64,000 bases of DNA, from assembly GCA_025966135.1 (NCBI GenBank), contig JAOPVP010000046.1, positions 62,001 through 126,000 on the forward strand, written 5' to 3'. The position numbers were made by a program, and so were the translations under genes. The stretch is from Frankiales bacterium. Lineage in GTDB: Bacteria; Actinomycetota; Actinomycetes; Mycobacteriales; SCTD01. Positions 8,419 to 16,697 of this stretch are shown here, piece by piece (the stretch's first letter is position 1; the number at the start of each line of letters is the position of its first letter). The notes beneath the pieces were generated by a model that did no database searches, was not told where the DNA came from, and saw only the letters and a list, made by a program, of their open reading frames with translations.

Positions 8419-9012
8419 CTAGTCGTGGACGACGAGAACGATCGCCTGGTGGATGTCGCGCCAGACGTCGGCGGCCTCGATGCGGCCGCCGAGCCAAGCG
8501 ATCTGCCGCGCGAACCAGACGTCCTGCAAGATGGCCGCGATCTCGACGTCGTTCTCCTGGGGCTCGCCGCCGTCGCGCATGGCCTGCACGATGAGGTCGC
8601 TCATGCCCTGGCGGATCGCCGACACCTCGCGGGCGACGCTGGCGTCGGCGGCCATCATGGCTCGCACCATCGCCTCGGTGAGCAACGGGTCGCGCTGCAG
8701 CGAGCGGGTGGAGCGCTCGAGCACGAACGACACCCGCTCCGCACGGGTCCCGCCCGGCGCCTGTCGCTTCTGGAGCCGACCAGAGAGCCGCTCGACCTCG
8801 GAGCCCATCGCGGACACGAGCAGGTGGATCTTGGACGGGAAGTAGCGGTACAGCGTGCCAAGGGCCACCTCGGAGCGCTCGGCCACCTCCCGCATCTGCA
8901 CGGCTTCGAAACCGCCGCGGGAGGCCAGCGCGAGGGTCGCGGAGATGATGCGGGCCCGTCGGGCGCGTTGGGACGCGGTCTCGGTCTCCACCGGGCTCGC
9001 CGTACTCGTCAC
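8419..9012 (-). CDS. kstR: KstR, TetR-family repressor of steroid catabolism
   Basis: A 197-residue TetR regulator. The N-terminal helix-turn-helix (about residues 17-63) includes GGFEAVQMREVAERSEVALG and TLYRYFPSKIHLLVSAMG, nearly the same as mycobacterial KstR (Rv3574, 199 residues). The ligand domain shows RDPLLTEAMVRAMMAADAS. In the known family, a 3-oxo-steroid CoA ester releases KstR from TNNAACNNGTTNNA operators. It starts at a GTG and is divergent from the FadE34-type gene, as in mycobacteria. Two operator-like sites lie in the 138-bp divergent region, one near each start, so autoregulation is likely. Boxes at 17799, 20664 and 26193 define further probable targets. Confidence 0.93.
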   Translation of the reverse strand: MTSTASPVETETASQRARRARIISATLALASRGGFEAVQMREVAERSEVALGTLYRYFPSKIHLLVSAMGSEVERLSGRLQKRQAPGGTRAERVSFVLERSTRSLQRDPLLTEAMVRAMMAADASVAREVSAIRQGMSDLIVQAMRDGGEPQENDVEIAAILQDVWFARQIAWLGGRIEAADVWRDIHQAIVLVVHD

Positions 9013-9046
9013 GTGCTCTCACCTCTCGCTGGCTAGCGGCCGAAAC

Positions 9047-9060
9047 TAGCACCGGTTCTC
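9047..9060. promoter_or_regulatory. degenerate KstR operator before kstR
   Basis: TAGCACCGGTTCTC matches 10 of the 12 defined positions of the KstR palindrome TAGAAC-NN-GTTCTA. It lies 35 bp upstream of the kstR GTG. The distance mirrors that of the better site to the opposite gene, which suggests each promoter of the divergent pair has its own operator. Confidence 0.5.
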
Positions 9061-9102
9061 GTTGTCGAAGCCGGGAAGTCGCGGATGTCACGTGCCAGAA
9101 AC

Positions 9103-9116
9103 AGGAACGTGTTCTA
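9103..9116. promoter_or_regulatory. KstR operator before the fadE34-type gene
   Basis: AGGAACGTGTTCTA contains perfect GAAC and GTTC half-sites two bases apart and matches the KstR consensus at all but the first flank base. It ends 34 bp before the ATG of the double acyl-CoA dehydrogenase. Confidence 0.85.
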
Positions 9117-9150
9117 GTATGACAGACACCTGACGGGAAGGCACGCGCAC

Positions 9151-11313
9151 ATGTCGATCGGTGTGAGCGAGGAGCACGAGGCGCTGGCGGCCTCGGTCCG
9201 AGGATGGGCGGAGCGTGCCGGGCTGCGCGCGAGTGCCCGCGAGGCGCTCGAGGCCCCAGAGCAGCGACCGGGCTGGTGGTCGGCGCTCGCCGAGCAGGGC
9301 CTGCTCGGGCTCCACGTGGCCGAGGAGTCGGGCGGCTCCGGCGCCGGCGGTGTGGAGCTCGCCGTCGCCGTCGAGGAGCTCGGCCGGGCCCTCGCCCACG
9401 GCCCCTCCCTCCCGACGGTGCTGGCGTCGCTCGTCCTGTCCCAGCTGTCCGGTACGGCGTCCAAGGAGCTGTTGCCCGTCCTCGTCGACGGGACCGCGAC
9501 CGCGGCCGTGGCTCTCGAGGACGGACTGGTCGCCATCCCCTCCGCTGACGGCGTGGTGGTCTCCGGCACCGCCGAGCGCGTCCTCGGCGGGGCGCTGGCG
9601 GACCTGCTCGTCCTCGGCGCGGGTGACACCTGGTTCGTCGTCGAGGCGTCGCAGGTCACGGTCACGCCGCTGGCCGGTCTCGACGGCACCCGCCGACCGG
9701 CCGCGGTGACGCTGGAGGAGGTCGCCGTACCAGCCTCCCGGCTGCTGCCGGGGCTGACGTTGCCGCAGGTCCGGTCGTTGGTCGGTGTGGTCGTGGCCGC
9801 CGAGGCCACCGGACTGGCCGGCTGGGCGCTCGACACCGCGGCGTCCTACGCCACGACGCGAGAGCAGTTCGGCAAGCCGATCGGGGCCTTCCAGGGCATC
9901 AAGCACAAGTGCGCCGACATGCTCGTGCGCCTCGAGCAGGCACGGGCGACGACGTGGGACGCGGCGCGTGCCCTCGACGAGCCGGCGTCGACCGAGCGCG
10001 ACTTGTCTGCTGCCATCGCCATCTGCGTGGCCGTCGAGGCGGCGGTCGACAACGCCAAGGACGCCCTGCAGGTGCTGGGTGGCATCGGTTACACGTGGGA
10101 GCACGACGCCCATGTCGTGCTGAAGCGGGCGCTGTCGCTGCGTGCCCTCATGGGCGACCCGGCGCACTGGCGCGGAGTCGCAGCCGACCTGGCGCTCGGC
10201 GGTGCCCGCCGCAAGCTCGAGCTCGAGCTCGGTGACACCGCCGAGCTGCGCCAGGAGGTGCGTTCGTTCCTCGCCGACCTCCCGACCGATGCCGACGCCC
10301 GCAAGGTGGCCATCGCCGATGGCGGGTTCCTGACGCCGCACTGGCCGGCGCCCTGGGGTCGCAACGCCTCGGCCGTGGAGCAGCTCGTCATCGACGAGGA
10401 GTTCGCTGCCGCCGGTGTCAGGCGCCACGACCTCGTGATCGGCGGGTGGGCAGCCCCGACCATCGTCGCGCACGGCACCCCGGGGCAGCAGGAGCGCTTC
10501 GTGCGCCCGACCTTGCACGGTCGGATCACCTGGTGCCAGATGTTCAGCGAGCCTGGTGCGGGCTCGGACCTGGCGTCGCTGCAGACCAAGGCGGAGCGGG
10601 TCGAGGGCGGTTGGCGCATCAACGGCCAGAAGGTCTGGACGTCCATGGCGCAGGTCGCCGACTGGGCGATCCTGCTGGCCCGCACCAGCGGCACCGGCAA
10701 GGGAGCGGACCGGCACAAGGGGATCACCTACTTCCTGCTCGACATGTCGGCGCCGGGTGTCGACGTCCGACCGTTGCGCGAGCTGACCGGGCACGCTGCC
10801 TTCAACGAGGTCTTCCTCGACGACGTCTTCGTGCCGGACGAGTGCGTCGTCGGTGCTGTGGACGGTGGCTGGCCCTTGGCACGGACGACGCTCGCCAACG
10901 AGCGGGTCGCGATGAGCTCCGGTTCGCCGTTCGGCCGTGGTGTCGAGGACGTGCTCGCCGACGTGCTGGCGTTGGGCGGCCCGGACTCACTGCTGCGCGA
11001 CCGGGTCGGACACTTGGTCTGCGAGGCCCACGGGCAGGCGCTGCTCGCGTTCCGGACCACGCTGCGCCAGCTCTCCGGCGCCGAACCAGGGTCGGCCTCC
11101 AGCGTCCGCAAGCTGGTCGGCATGCGGCACCAGCAGGACACCGCCGAGCTGCGCTTCGAGCTGCTGGGCATGACCGGGCTGGCCCGCGAAGGCGATGCTG
11201 ACAAGCTGGCCCACACGATGCTCAACACCCGCTGCCTCACCATCGCGGGTGGCACCAGCGAGGTCCTGAAGAACGTCGTCGCCGAGCGAATCCTGGGGCT
11301 GCCCCGTGACTGA
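9151..11313 (+). CDS. fadE34: FadE34-type double-domain acyl-CoA dehydrogenase
   Basis: A 720-residue protein with two acyl-CoA dehydrogenase modules in one chain. Residues about 1-370 hold the first (YATTREQFGKPIGAFQGIKH and QVLGGIGYTWEHDAHV). Residues about 371-720 hold the second (MFSEPGAGSDLASLQTKAER, NGQKVWTSMAQ and AGGTSEVLKNVVAERILGLP). Size and the divergent arrangement with kstR match mycobacterial FadE34 (ChsE3), which desaturates steroid side-chain CoA esters in the first beta-oxidation cycle. The fusion replaces the usual heterotetramer of two subunits. A KstR box stands upstream. The 3' end overlaps the LLM gene by 8 bp. Confidence 0.9.
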   Translation: MSIGVSEEHEALAASVRGWAERAGLRASAREALEAPEQRPGWWSALAEQGLLGLHVAEESGGSGAGGVELAVAVEELGRALAHGPSLPTVLASLVLSQLSGTASKELLPVLVDGTATAAVALEDGLVAIPSADGVVVSGTAERVLGGALADLLVLGAGDTWFVVEASQVTVTPLAGLDGTRRPAAVTLEEVAVPASRLLPGLTLPQVRSLVGVVVAAEATGLAGWALDTAASYATTREQFGKPIGAFQGIKHKCADMLVRLEQARATTWDAARALDEPASTERDLSAAIAICVAVEAAVDNAKDALQVLGGIGYTWEHDAHVVLKRALSLRALMGDPAHWRGVAADLALGGARRKLELELGDTAELRQEVRSFLADLPTDADARKVAIADGGFLTPHWPAPWGRNASAVEQLVIDEEFAAAGVRRHDLVIGGWAAPTIVAHGTPGQQERFVRPTLHGRITWCQMFSEPGAGSDLASLQTKAERVEGGWRINGQKVWTSMAQVADWAILLARTSGTGKGADRHKGITYFLLDMSAPGVDVRPLRELTGHAAFNEVFLDDVFVPDECVVGAVDGGWPLARTTLANERVAMSSGSPFGRGVEDVLADVLALGGPDSLLRDRVGHLVCEAHGQALLAFRTTLRQLSGAEPGSASSVRKLVGMRHQQDTAELRFELLGMTGLAREGDADKLAHTMLNTRCLTIAGGTSEVLKNVVAERILGLPRD

Positions 11314-12322
11314 TCTCAAGCTAGGACTGATGCTCGGTTACTGGACGGGCGAGGGTCCGGGTGACGTCATCCCGACCGTGCAGGCGGCAGAGGACGTCGG
11401 CTTCGACTCGGTCTGGACCGCCGAGTCCTGGGGCAGCGACGCGTTCACACCGCTGGCCTGGCTCGGCTCGCACACGTCCCGCATCAAGCTCTCGACCGGG
11501 CTGGTGCAGCTGTCGGCGCGCACCCCCGCGGCGACGGCGATGAGCGCGATGACGATCGACCGGATGTCCGGCGGGCGGATGCAGCTGGGCCTCGGTGTGA
11601 GCGGCCCCCAGGTCGTCGAGGGCTGGTACGGCGTCCCCTTCCCGAAGCCGCTCGCTCGCACCCGCGAGTACGTCCAGGTCATGCGCGACATCTGGCGGCG
11701 GGAGGGGCCGGTCACCAACAGCGGGGAGCACTACCCGCTGCCCTACCCGGGCGGCACCGGACTCGGGAAGCCGCTCAAGGCCAACATGCACCCACTGCGG
11801 CCCGAGATCCCGGTGTTCCTCGGTGCCGAGGGCCCCAAGAACGTGGCGCTGGCGGCGGAGATCGCCGACGGCTGGGTGCCCATCTTCTTCCACGTCGAGA
11901 ACGCCCCGGCCGTCTACGCCGACGCGCTCTCGGTGGCGAAGCAGGGCTTCGAGATCGCCTGCCCTGTCACGATCGTCGTCGACGACGACACTCAGAAGGC
12001 CATCGAGTGGGTCAAGCTCTCGATGGCGTTCTACATCGGCGGCATGGGCGCCAAGGACAAGAACTTCCACCTCGACGTGGTCTCTCGCTTCGGTTTCGAA
12101 GAGGAGGCGCACAAGGTGCAGGAGCTGTTCCTCGCCGGCGACCGTGACGCGGCCGTCAAGGCCGTCCCCGACGAGCTGTGCGACGGCATCGCGCTCTGCG
12201 GGCCGCTCGACCGCATCAAGGAACGCCTGGAGCTGTGGCGCAAGAGCCCGGTCACGACGCTTGTGCTCGGCGGCGTCAAGGACCCGGCGGTCATGAAGGC
12301 CCTCGCCGACATGACCTTCTGA
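11306..12322 (+). CDS. F420-type LLM flavoprotein, Rv3520c-like
   Basis: A 338-residue luciferase-like monooxygenase family protein with a TIM-barrel pattern. GYWTGEGPGD lies near the N-terminus, then TAESWGSDAFTPLAW, GLGVSGPQVVEGWYG and EGPKNVALAAEIADGW. These blocks closely recall Rv3520c of the mycobacterial cholesterol cluster, an F420-dependent-type oxidoreductase with no proven reaction. The start is a GTG overlapping the fadE34-type gene by 8 bp, so the two are co-transcribed under the KstR box at 9103. A reduction or hydroxylation of a side-chain or nucleus intermediate is plausible, but the reaction is unknown. Confidence 0.85.
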   Translation: MTDLKLGLMLGYWTGEGPGDVIPTVQAAEDVGFDSVWTAESWGSDAFTPLAWLGSHTSRIKLSTGLVQLSARTPAATAMSAMTIDRMSGGRMQLGLGVSGPQVVEGWYGVPFPKPLARTREYVQVMRDIWRREGPVTNSGEHYPLPYPGGTGLGKPLKANMHPLRPEIPVFLGAEGPKNVALAAEIADGWVPIFFHVENAPAVYADALSVAKQGFEIACPVTIVVDDDTQKAIEWVKLSMAFYIGGMGAKDKNFHLDVVSRFGFEEEAHKVQELFLAGDRDAAVKAVPDELCDGIALCGPLDRIKERLELWRKSPVTTLVLGGVKDPAVMKALADMTF

Positions 12323-12323
12323 G

Positions 12324-12950
12324 GTGGAGAAGCTCGACCTGCTCGTCTGGACGGCCGACGGCATCGACGCCGCTCCGTCGCTCCTCGACCTCGGCGCCCG
12401 GGGACTGTCGGTCAGCACCTCCGCGCGGCTCGACCACGCCCCACTGCTGATGGGCCGCGGTCCAGCGCTCTTCGGTCTGGTCGAGCTCTGGGTCGACAGC
12501 GTCGACATCTGGCCGGCGGTCGTCGACCGGGTCCCCTCGGACGCCTACCTGGTCACCGAGTCGGTGCCGCAGCCGCCGCCCACGCCGCCGGTGGGGGAGC
12601 GTCGCGCGGAGCTCACCCATCTCACCTGGTTCCCCAAGCCGCCGCGGCTGACGGAGGACGACTTCTTCCACGCGTGGCACGTGGTGCACACCCCCTCGTC
12701 GGCTGCCCTGCATCCGCGACGCAAGGGCTACGTACGCGATGCTGTCGCCCGGCCGCTGACGGCACACTCACCGCCCGTGCGCGCCATCGTCAGCGAGCAC
12801 TTCGCCCTCGAGGACTACCTCGACCCGGCGCGGCTGTTCGGCGGGAAGGAGGCGCTCGAGCGAACCATGCAGGAGCTTCCGTCGTACGCCGATGGGGCGG
12901 AGATCTCGAGTTGCCCGGTGTGGCAGACCGTCCACCTACCAAGGAGCTGA
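12324..12950 (+). CDS. EthD-domain-like protein
   Basis: A 208-residue protein that appears to carry two ferredoxin-like (dimeric alpha/beta barrel) halves. The second half has LTHLTWFPKPPRLTEDDFFHAW followed by VVHTPSSAALHPRRKGYVRD, the WFxRxxxxSxEEFxxYWxxxH type pattern of the EthD family. The GTG start lies just after the LLM stop, with a GAGG run in front. EthD-type proteins sit in catabolic clusters as small accessory or isomerase-like proteins. No precise role is known. It belongs to the fadE34 operon by spacing, so a steroid-side-chain role is inferred. Confidence 0.6.
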   Translation: MEKLDLLVWTADGIDAAPSLLDLGARGLSVSTSARLDHAPLLMGRGPALFGLVELWVDSVDIWPAVVDRVPSDAYLVTESVPQPPPTPPVGERRAELTHLTWFPKPPRLTEDDFFHAWHVVHTPSSAALHPRRKGYVRDAVARPLTAHSPPVRAIVSEHFALEDYLDPARLFGGKEALERTMQELPSYADGAEISSCPVWQTVHLPRS

Positions 12951-12952
12951 AC

Positions 12953-13375
12953 GTGCTTTCGTTGCAGGAGATCTCGGACCGCATGGAGATCCAGGACGTG
13001 CTTGCGCGCTACAGCGACGCGATCGATTCGCGACGCTGGGACGACCTCGATGCCATCTTCACGGAGGACGCGGAGATCGACTACTCCGAGATGGGCGGGA
13101 TCAGCGGCAACCTCGCGGAGCAGAAGGCCTTCCTCGACGCCAACGTGCCCGTCTTCCCGGTGTCGCAGCACCTGGCCGCGACATCGACCTTCGACCTTCG
13201 CGGCGACGAGGCGCACGTGCGCACGATCTGCTTCAACCCGATGGTCGTCAAGGACGAGAAGCACGTGCTGTTCTGCGGACTCTGGTACCGCGACGTGTTC
13301 GTCCGCGTGAACGACACCTGGCGCATCAAGACCCGGCACCAGGACCGCGGCTGGTCGCTCGACCTGCGTCGCTGA
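12953..13375 (+). CDS. NTF2/SnoaL-like protein
   Basis: A 140-residue single-domain protein of the cone-shaped NTF2 fold. It shows the N-terminal helix QEISDRMEIQDVLARYSDAI and RRWDDLDAIFTEDAEIDY, with a final Trp-containing strand (NDTWRIKTRHQDRGWSLDL). Family members include ketosteroid isomerases, dehydratases and lactonisation enzymes. GTG 12953 with AAGGAG 6 bases upstream is taken as start; ATG 12983 is possible. It is the last gene of the kstR-divergent operon. The fold binds hydrophobic polycycles, so isomerase or hydratase chemistry on a steroid is plausible. Confidence 0.75.
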   Translation: MLSLQEISDRMEIQDVLARYSDAIDSRRWDDLDAIFTEDAEIDYSEMGGISGNLAEQKAFLDANVPVFPVSQHLAATSTFDLRGDEAHVRTICFNPMVVKDEKHVLFCGLWYRDVFVRVNDTWRIKTRHQDRGWSLDLRR

Positions 13376-13393
13376 CCGCTGTTCCCTGCGTCT

Positions 13394-13418
13394 GCTCGGT
13401 ACCCGATCCGTCCCGAGC
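13394..13418. terminator. candidate bidirectional terminator hairpin
   Basis: GCTCGG and CCGAGC form a 6-bp stem with a 13-base loop in the 46-bp gap between two convergent genes. There is no T-run, which is usual in very high-GC actinobacteria. Confidence 0.35.
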
Positions 13419-13421
13419 GGT

Positions 13422-14225
13422 TCAGCTCAGCGCGGGCCGGCCGCCGACCTCTACGGGGACGCCGTCGCACGGTGAGCCGTACTCCGGGGTCACGGTCGGG
13501 TTGGTCCGGAAGGCGTCCACGAAGCGCTGCATCCGCGGGTCGGTGGGACTCGTGACCTTCAGCTGGCGCCCCCAGGCCGACAGCACGATGGGAGAGGGCA
13601 GCGCGTTGCTCTTCCACGGGGTGAGGTCCATGTAGCGGTTGCTCGCGCCCGCCGGCTTGCTCTGCCGGAGGACGAAGTCGGTCAGCTGCTTGACCTGTGC
13701 GGCCGACAGGTCCGGCCGGTAGGTGATCCAGACCGCCCCGTGCTCGAGGTTGTGGACTGCCCGTTCGCTCGGCACGGGCAAGGTGTAGATCCCGCAGTTC
13801 ATCCAGGTGGCGTTGTGCGGCCCGCCGACCGGCGGGGTCACGCTGTAGACCACGGGACCCAGGACGTGCTGGAACTCGAGGGAGCCGGCCGTCGGGGTGC
13901 CGGGGGTGGGGTGACCGGTGGTGTCGTAGGCGACAACGCCTGGGATCCCGGAGGTGTCCTTCACCGTCTTGACCGGCTTCTCCGTGGTGACCACTCCGAC
14001 CACCGGCAGCGGCAGGACCTGTCCCGTGCTCGCGGAGTTCTTCCTGACCACGGAGAAGGCGATCACCCCTAGGAGCAGGACGGCGACGGCGCCCGCGCTG
14101 CCCCACACGAGCAGACGCTGACGCCGTTCACGGGCCGCGGCCTGCTTGCGGAGTGCCTCAACGCGTGCGCGGCGCTCCTGGTTCCTGCCGCCCTGCCCTC
14201 TCGAGGGCTTCTCTTTGGGTGCCAT
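13422..14225 (-). CDS. DUF3105 membrane-anchored protein
   Basis: A 267-residue protein. The N-terminus is cytoplasmic and strongly basic (Lys/Arg/Gln-rich, about residues 1-38), followed by one membrane segment (LVWGSAGAVAVLLLGVIAFS) and an extracytoplasmic domain. That domain carries the DUF3105 signature around HNATWMNCGIYTLPVPSERA and VHNLEHGAVWITY. The His residues of HNLEHG may bind a metal. DUF3105 proteins are widespread in actinobacteria without a known function and often neighbour DUF305 copper-related genes; that link is not seen here. ATG 14225 is chosen because the upstream frame crosses the 15-bp inverted repeat. Confidence 0.8.
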   Translation of the reverse strand: MAPKEKPSRGQGGRNQERRARVEALRKQAAARERRQRLLVWGSAGAVAVLLLGVIAFSVVRKNSASTGQVLPLPVVGVVTTEKPVKTVKDTSGIPGVVAYDTTGHPTPGTPTAGSLEFQHVLGPVVYSVTPPVGGPHNATWMNCGIYTLPVPSERAVHNLEHGAVWITYRPDLSAAQVKQLTDFVLRQSKPAGASNRYMDLTPWKSNALPSPIVLSAWGRQLKVTSPTDPRMQRFVDAFRTNPTVTPEYGSPCDGVPVEVGGRPALS

Positions 14226-14257
14226 GAGTTGACCTAACCACGTCCGGCTGGGCCCCT

Positions 14258-14312
14258 CCCTTGCGTCTGCTCGTGCGCCGCGTGCAGGTGCGCAGAAGAG
14301 CAGACGCAAGGG
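14258..14312. terminator. perfect 15-bp inverted repeat, probable terminator
   Basis: CCCTTGCGTCTGCTC at 14258-14272 is exactly complementary to 14298-14312, with a 25-base loop that can itself pair (GTGCG with CGCAC-type bases). It lies 2 bases after the stop of the SRPBCC gene and 32 bases before the DUF3105 gene, both on the minus strand, so it is well placed to end the KstR-box operon. Confidence 0.6.
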
Positions 14313-14314
14313 AT

Positions 14315-14791
14315 CTAGCGGGTGGACCAGAGCTGCTCGGCGTGGGCCTTCAGGGCGTGCGCGGTCGCGTTGAAGCCCTGGGTCACCCATTCGCCTTGCA
14401 GGTCGAAGACCAGCTTGGCGATGTCCCCCGTGAACACGTCTGTCGTGCGGTACGACGATCGGCCGCCGCCTAGGTCCTCTACCCACTGGTCGCGGACCGC
14501 GTGGATGCCGGGCAGCTCGGTGCCGGTGTTGTACTGCAGGTGGTGGGGAGGGTCGATGACACTCATCCACTCGACGGTCTTGAAAGTCTGCCCTGGGTTG
14601 TTGGGGTCGGGCAGGTGCAGCTCGACCCGACCGCCGAGCTCGAGCGTCGCCTCGACCCGCACGGTGTAGGGGTTCCAGTCCGGGTACCGCGCATAGTCGG
14701 TCAGCACCGACCAGACGAAGTGCTGCGGGGCGTCGATATCGACCGTCTCGGACGTGATCGTCGTGTCGTTGAGAGTCGCTCCCGCTGTCAT
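14315..14791 (-). CDS. SRPBCC (START-like) ligand-binding protein
   Basis: A 158-residue helix-grip protein. It opens with ITSETVDIDAPQHFVWSVLT and DYARYPDWNPYTVRVEA, the standard SRPBCC entry strand, and ends in a long C-terminal helix (FNATAHALKAHAEQLW). The ATG overlaps the stop of the SDR by 4 bp (ATGA). The fold makes a deep hydrophobic cavity and is used by polyketide cyclases, lipid carriers and START proteins. Being fourth in a probable KstR operon, it may carry or cyclise a steroid intermediate. There is no direct evidence for the reaction. Confidence 0.8.
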   Translation of the reverse strand: MTAGATLNDTTITSETVDIDAPQHFVWSVLTDYARYPDWNPYTVRVEATLELGGRVELHLPDPNNPGQTFKTVEWMSVIDPPHHLQYNTGTELPGIHAVRDQWVEDLGGGRSSYRTTDVFTGDIAKLVFDLQGEWVTQGFNATAHALKAHAEQLWSTR

Positions 14792-15561
14792 GCCGGCATG
14801 TACTCCCCGCCGTTGACGTCGAGGATCGCGCCAGTCACCTCCGAGGAGTAACCCGACAGGAGCATGAGGATCGCGCCCGCGCAGGCCTCGTCCGTGGGGA
14901 TCCGACCGAGCGGGTTGCGGGATGCGATGTCGTCGTACACCTCTTGCTCGGAGATGCCCTTCTGCTCCGACGTCATCTCCAGGTAGAAGCGGACACCAGG
15001 GCCGTCGAGCCAGCCCATGATGGCCTGGTTGACGCGGATGTTGTGCGCGCCGAGCTCGAGCGCGAGGAACTGCGTCGCGCAGGTCATCGCGGCCTTCGCG
15101 AGTGCGTAACCACCCTCGCCCTTCATTGGCTTGCGGGTCGTCATGGTGCCGACGTTGACGATGGAGCCGTGCCCAGCCGTCTTCATGTGGGGCACGGCCA
15201 GCCGGGCCATCTGCAGCGAGCCGTGCAGGATGACGTCCATGGAGCGACGCAGGCCCTTGTCCGGGGTGTCGAGGAGGTCGTGGAAGCCGGGGTGCGCGTA
15301 GGCGCTGTTGACCAGGCCGGTGACCTTGCCGAAGCGCTGGATGGCGGTGTCGATGACCCGCGCGCAGTCCTCTTCCTTGCGCACGTCGCACTGCACCGCG
15401 ACGGCTGCTCCGTCGGTGTCCTTCTCGACCTGCTCGGTGACGGTGCCGGAGCGCGCGGCCATCACGACCTTGGCTCCTTCGTCGACTGCGCGCTGGGCGA
15501 GCTTGGCGCCGAGTCCGGCACCGACGCCGGTGATGACGACGACCTCGTCTTTGAGGATCAC
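14788..15561 (-). CDS. SDR-family oxidoreductase (Rv3530c-like position)
   Basis: A 257-residue classical SDR. The cofactor motif is TGVGAGLG (11-18) and the active site is Ser plus GGYALAK. The normally conserved NNAG is replaced by NSAY. It lies within the DUF1214-sulfotransferase-SDR-SRPBCC operon, with ATGA overlaps on both sides. In mycobacteria, genes Rv3529c-Rv3531c appear to form a similar trio in the cholesterol cluster (from memory). It would oxidise or reduce a hydroxyl/keto group of a steroid intermediate; which one is unknown. Confidence 0.85.
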   Translation of the reverse strand: MILKDEVVVITGVGAGLGAKLAQRAVDEGAKVVMAARSGTVTEQVEKDTDGAAVAVQCDVRKEEDCARVIDTAIQRFGKVTGLVNSAYAHPGFHDLLDTPDKGLRRSMDVILHGSLQMARLAVPHMKTAGHGSIVNVGTMTTRKPMKGEGGYALAKAAMTCATQFLALELGAHNIRVNQAIMGWLDGPGVRFYLEMTSEQKGISEQEVYDDIASRNPLGRIPTDEACAGAILMLLSGYSSEVTGAILDVNGGEYMPA

Positions 15562-16697
15562 AGGTAGGCCTCCGTGTAGAAAGAAAAGTCAGTGGCGAGC
15601 TGCTCGGTCGAGAGCCCGAAGTCTTCGGCGGTGTAGCTGTGCGAGCCGTGTCGTTCCTTCTGGTTGACCTTGAGGTAGCCCTCGAAGGCCTGTATGTCAG
15701 CTGTTCCGGTGCTCAGGCCGAGCTCGCCGAGGACGCGCTGCGCCTGGACGAGCGGCTCGGTGAGCATCGCCTTGAAGTGCACGTCGACGAAGCGGTCGGG
15801 GCGGCGGGCCCGGACCTCGGCGAAGCCGCCGAGGCACTCGACGAAGCGCTCGTTCCAGTAGGGCCCGATTAGCTTGGGGTCGGCGGCGTCGCTGTACTGC
15901 GACGTCATCGCCTGCACCATCGACGCGTACGACGGGACGGCCGAGGTCGGCGACCGGTGCGTCATCACGATCTTGCAGTCGGGGAACTCGTCGAGGACGG
16001 TGTCCGCAGCCGTGAGGTGGTGCGGTGACTTCAGGACCCACTTCTTGCCGTCCCGCGTCTTGTCCTGCCACTGCAGGACCTGCAGCCACTCACGGAGCTC
16101 GCCGTACGCCCTGCTCTGGTCGAACGAGCGCAGCCAGACGCCGTAGGTCGGGACCCAGTAGAAGGAGTCCCAGCTCATCGCGGTGAAGCTGCGGTCGAGC
16201 AGGAGGATGTCCTCCTCGGGTCCGTCCCAGACGACGGTGTGGATGTCGCCGAAGTCGGGTGACAGCTCGAGGAACATGTCCATCATCTTCTTGGCGCGGG
16301 TCTTGCGCTCGGCGGAGTCAGGGCCCTCGCCGGGGAACGGGATCGGGTAGGAGCACTCCCAGGACAGCGTGCTCGTCAGCTGGGGGGAGGCTTCGAGCAG
16401 CCGGTGCAGCAGTGTCGAGCCGGTGCGCGGGAGCCCGCAGATCTCGGCGGCCACGCGGACGTCGACATCGAGGATCTCAGGGTGGTCCTTCTGCAGGGCC
16501 CGCAGTCGGAGCCGGTCGACGAGCAGCGCGGTGAGGCGCCGCTCCGTCATCTGCAGGCCCGTCTCGGAGAGGTTCGCCTCGGTGTTCAGCGCGTCGACGA
16601 GGACGCCGAGCGGTTCGAGGAACCAGTCGTCGCCGAACTCCTCCGACTTCGCCTTGGCCTTGGCGGCCGTCAGGAGGCTGTCCACGTTCAGGGTCAT
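15558..16697 (-). CDS. sulfotransferase-fold protein
   Basis: A 379-residue protein with the PAPS 5'-phosphosulfate loop GLPRTGSTLLHRLL (from residue 88) and the 3'-phosphate region around VLKSPHHLTAADTVLDEFPD and THRSPTSAVPSYASM. It is therefore a member of the Sulfotransfer_3 type. The ATG 16697 overlaps the DUF1214 gene by 4 bp; the upstream frame extension has no support. In a degradation operon sulfation is unexpected. The family may instead use the fold to bind CoA or sulfated sterols. A similar gene, Rv3529c, sits in the mycobacterial KstR region (recalled, not searched). Confidence 0.82.
   Translation of the reverse strand: MTLNVDSLLTAAKAKAKSEEFGDDWFLEPLGVLVDALNTEANLSETGLQMTERRLTALLVDRLRLRALQKDHPEILDVDVRVAAEICGLPRTGSTLLHRLLEASPQLTSTLSWECSYPIPFPGEGPDSAERKTRAKKMMDMFLELSPDFGDIHTVVWDGPEEDILLLDRSFTAMSWDSFYWVPTYGVWLRSFDQSRAYGELREWLQVLQWQDKTRDGKKWVLKSPHHLTAADTVLDEFPDCKIVMTHRSPTSAVPSYASMVQAMTSQYSDAADPKLIGPYWNERFVECLGGFAEVRARRPDRFVDVHFKAMLTEPLVQAQRVLGELGLSTGTADIQAFEGYLKVNQKERHGSHSYTAEDFGLSTEQLATDFSFYTEAYL

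Noticed and set aside
6905..9091. A 728-codon minus-strand open frame covering the lipoprotein gene and part of kstR.
   Set aside because: Its composition is non-protein-like and it includes translated minisatellite DNA; the plus-strand lipoprotein and KstR in another frame explain the region.
9088..10794. A 568-codon minus-strand open frame opposite the FadE34-type gene.
   Set aside because: No family motifs; an antisense shadow of a firmly identified acyl-CoA dehydrogenase.
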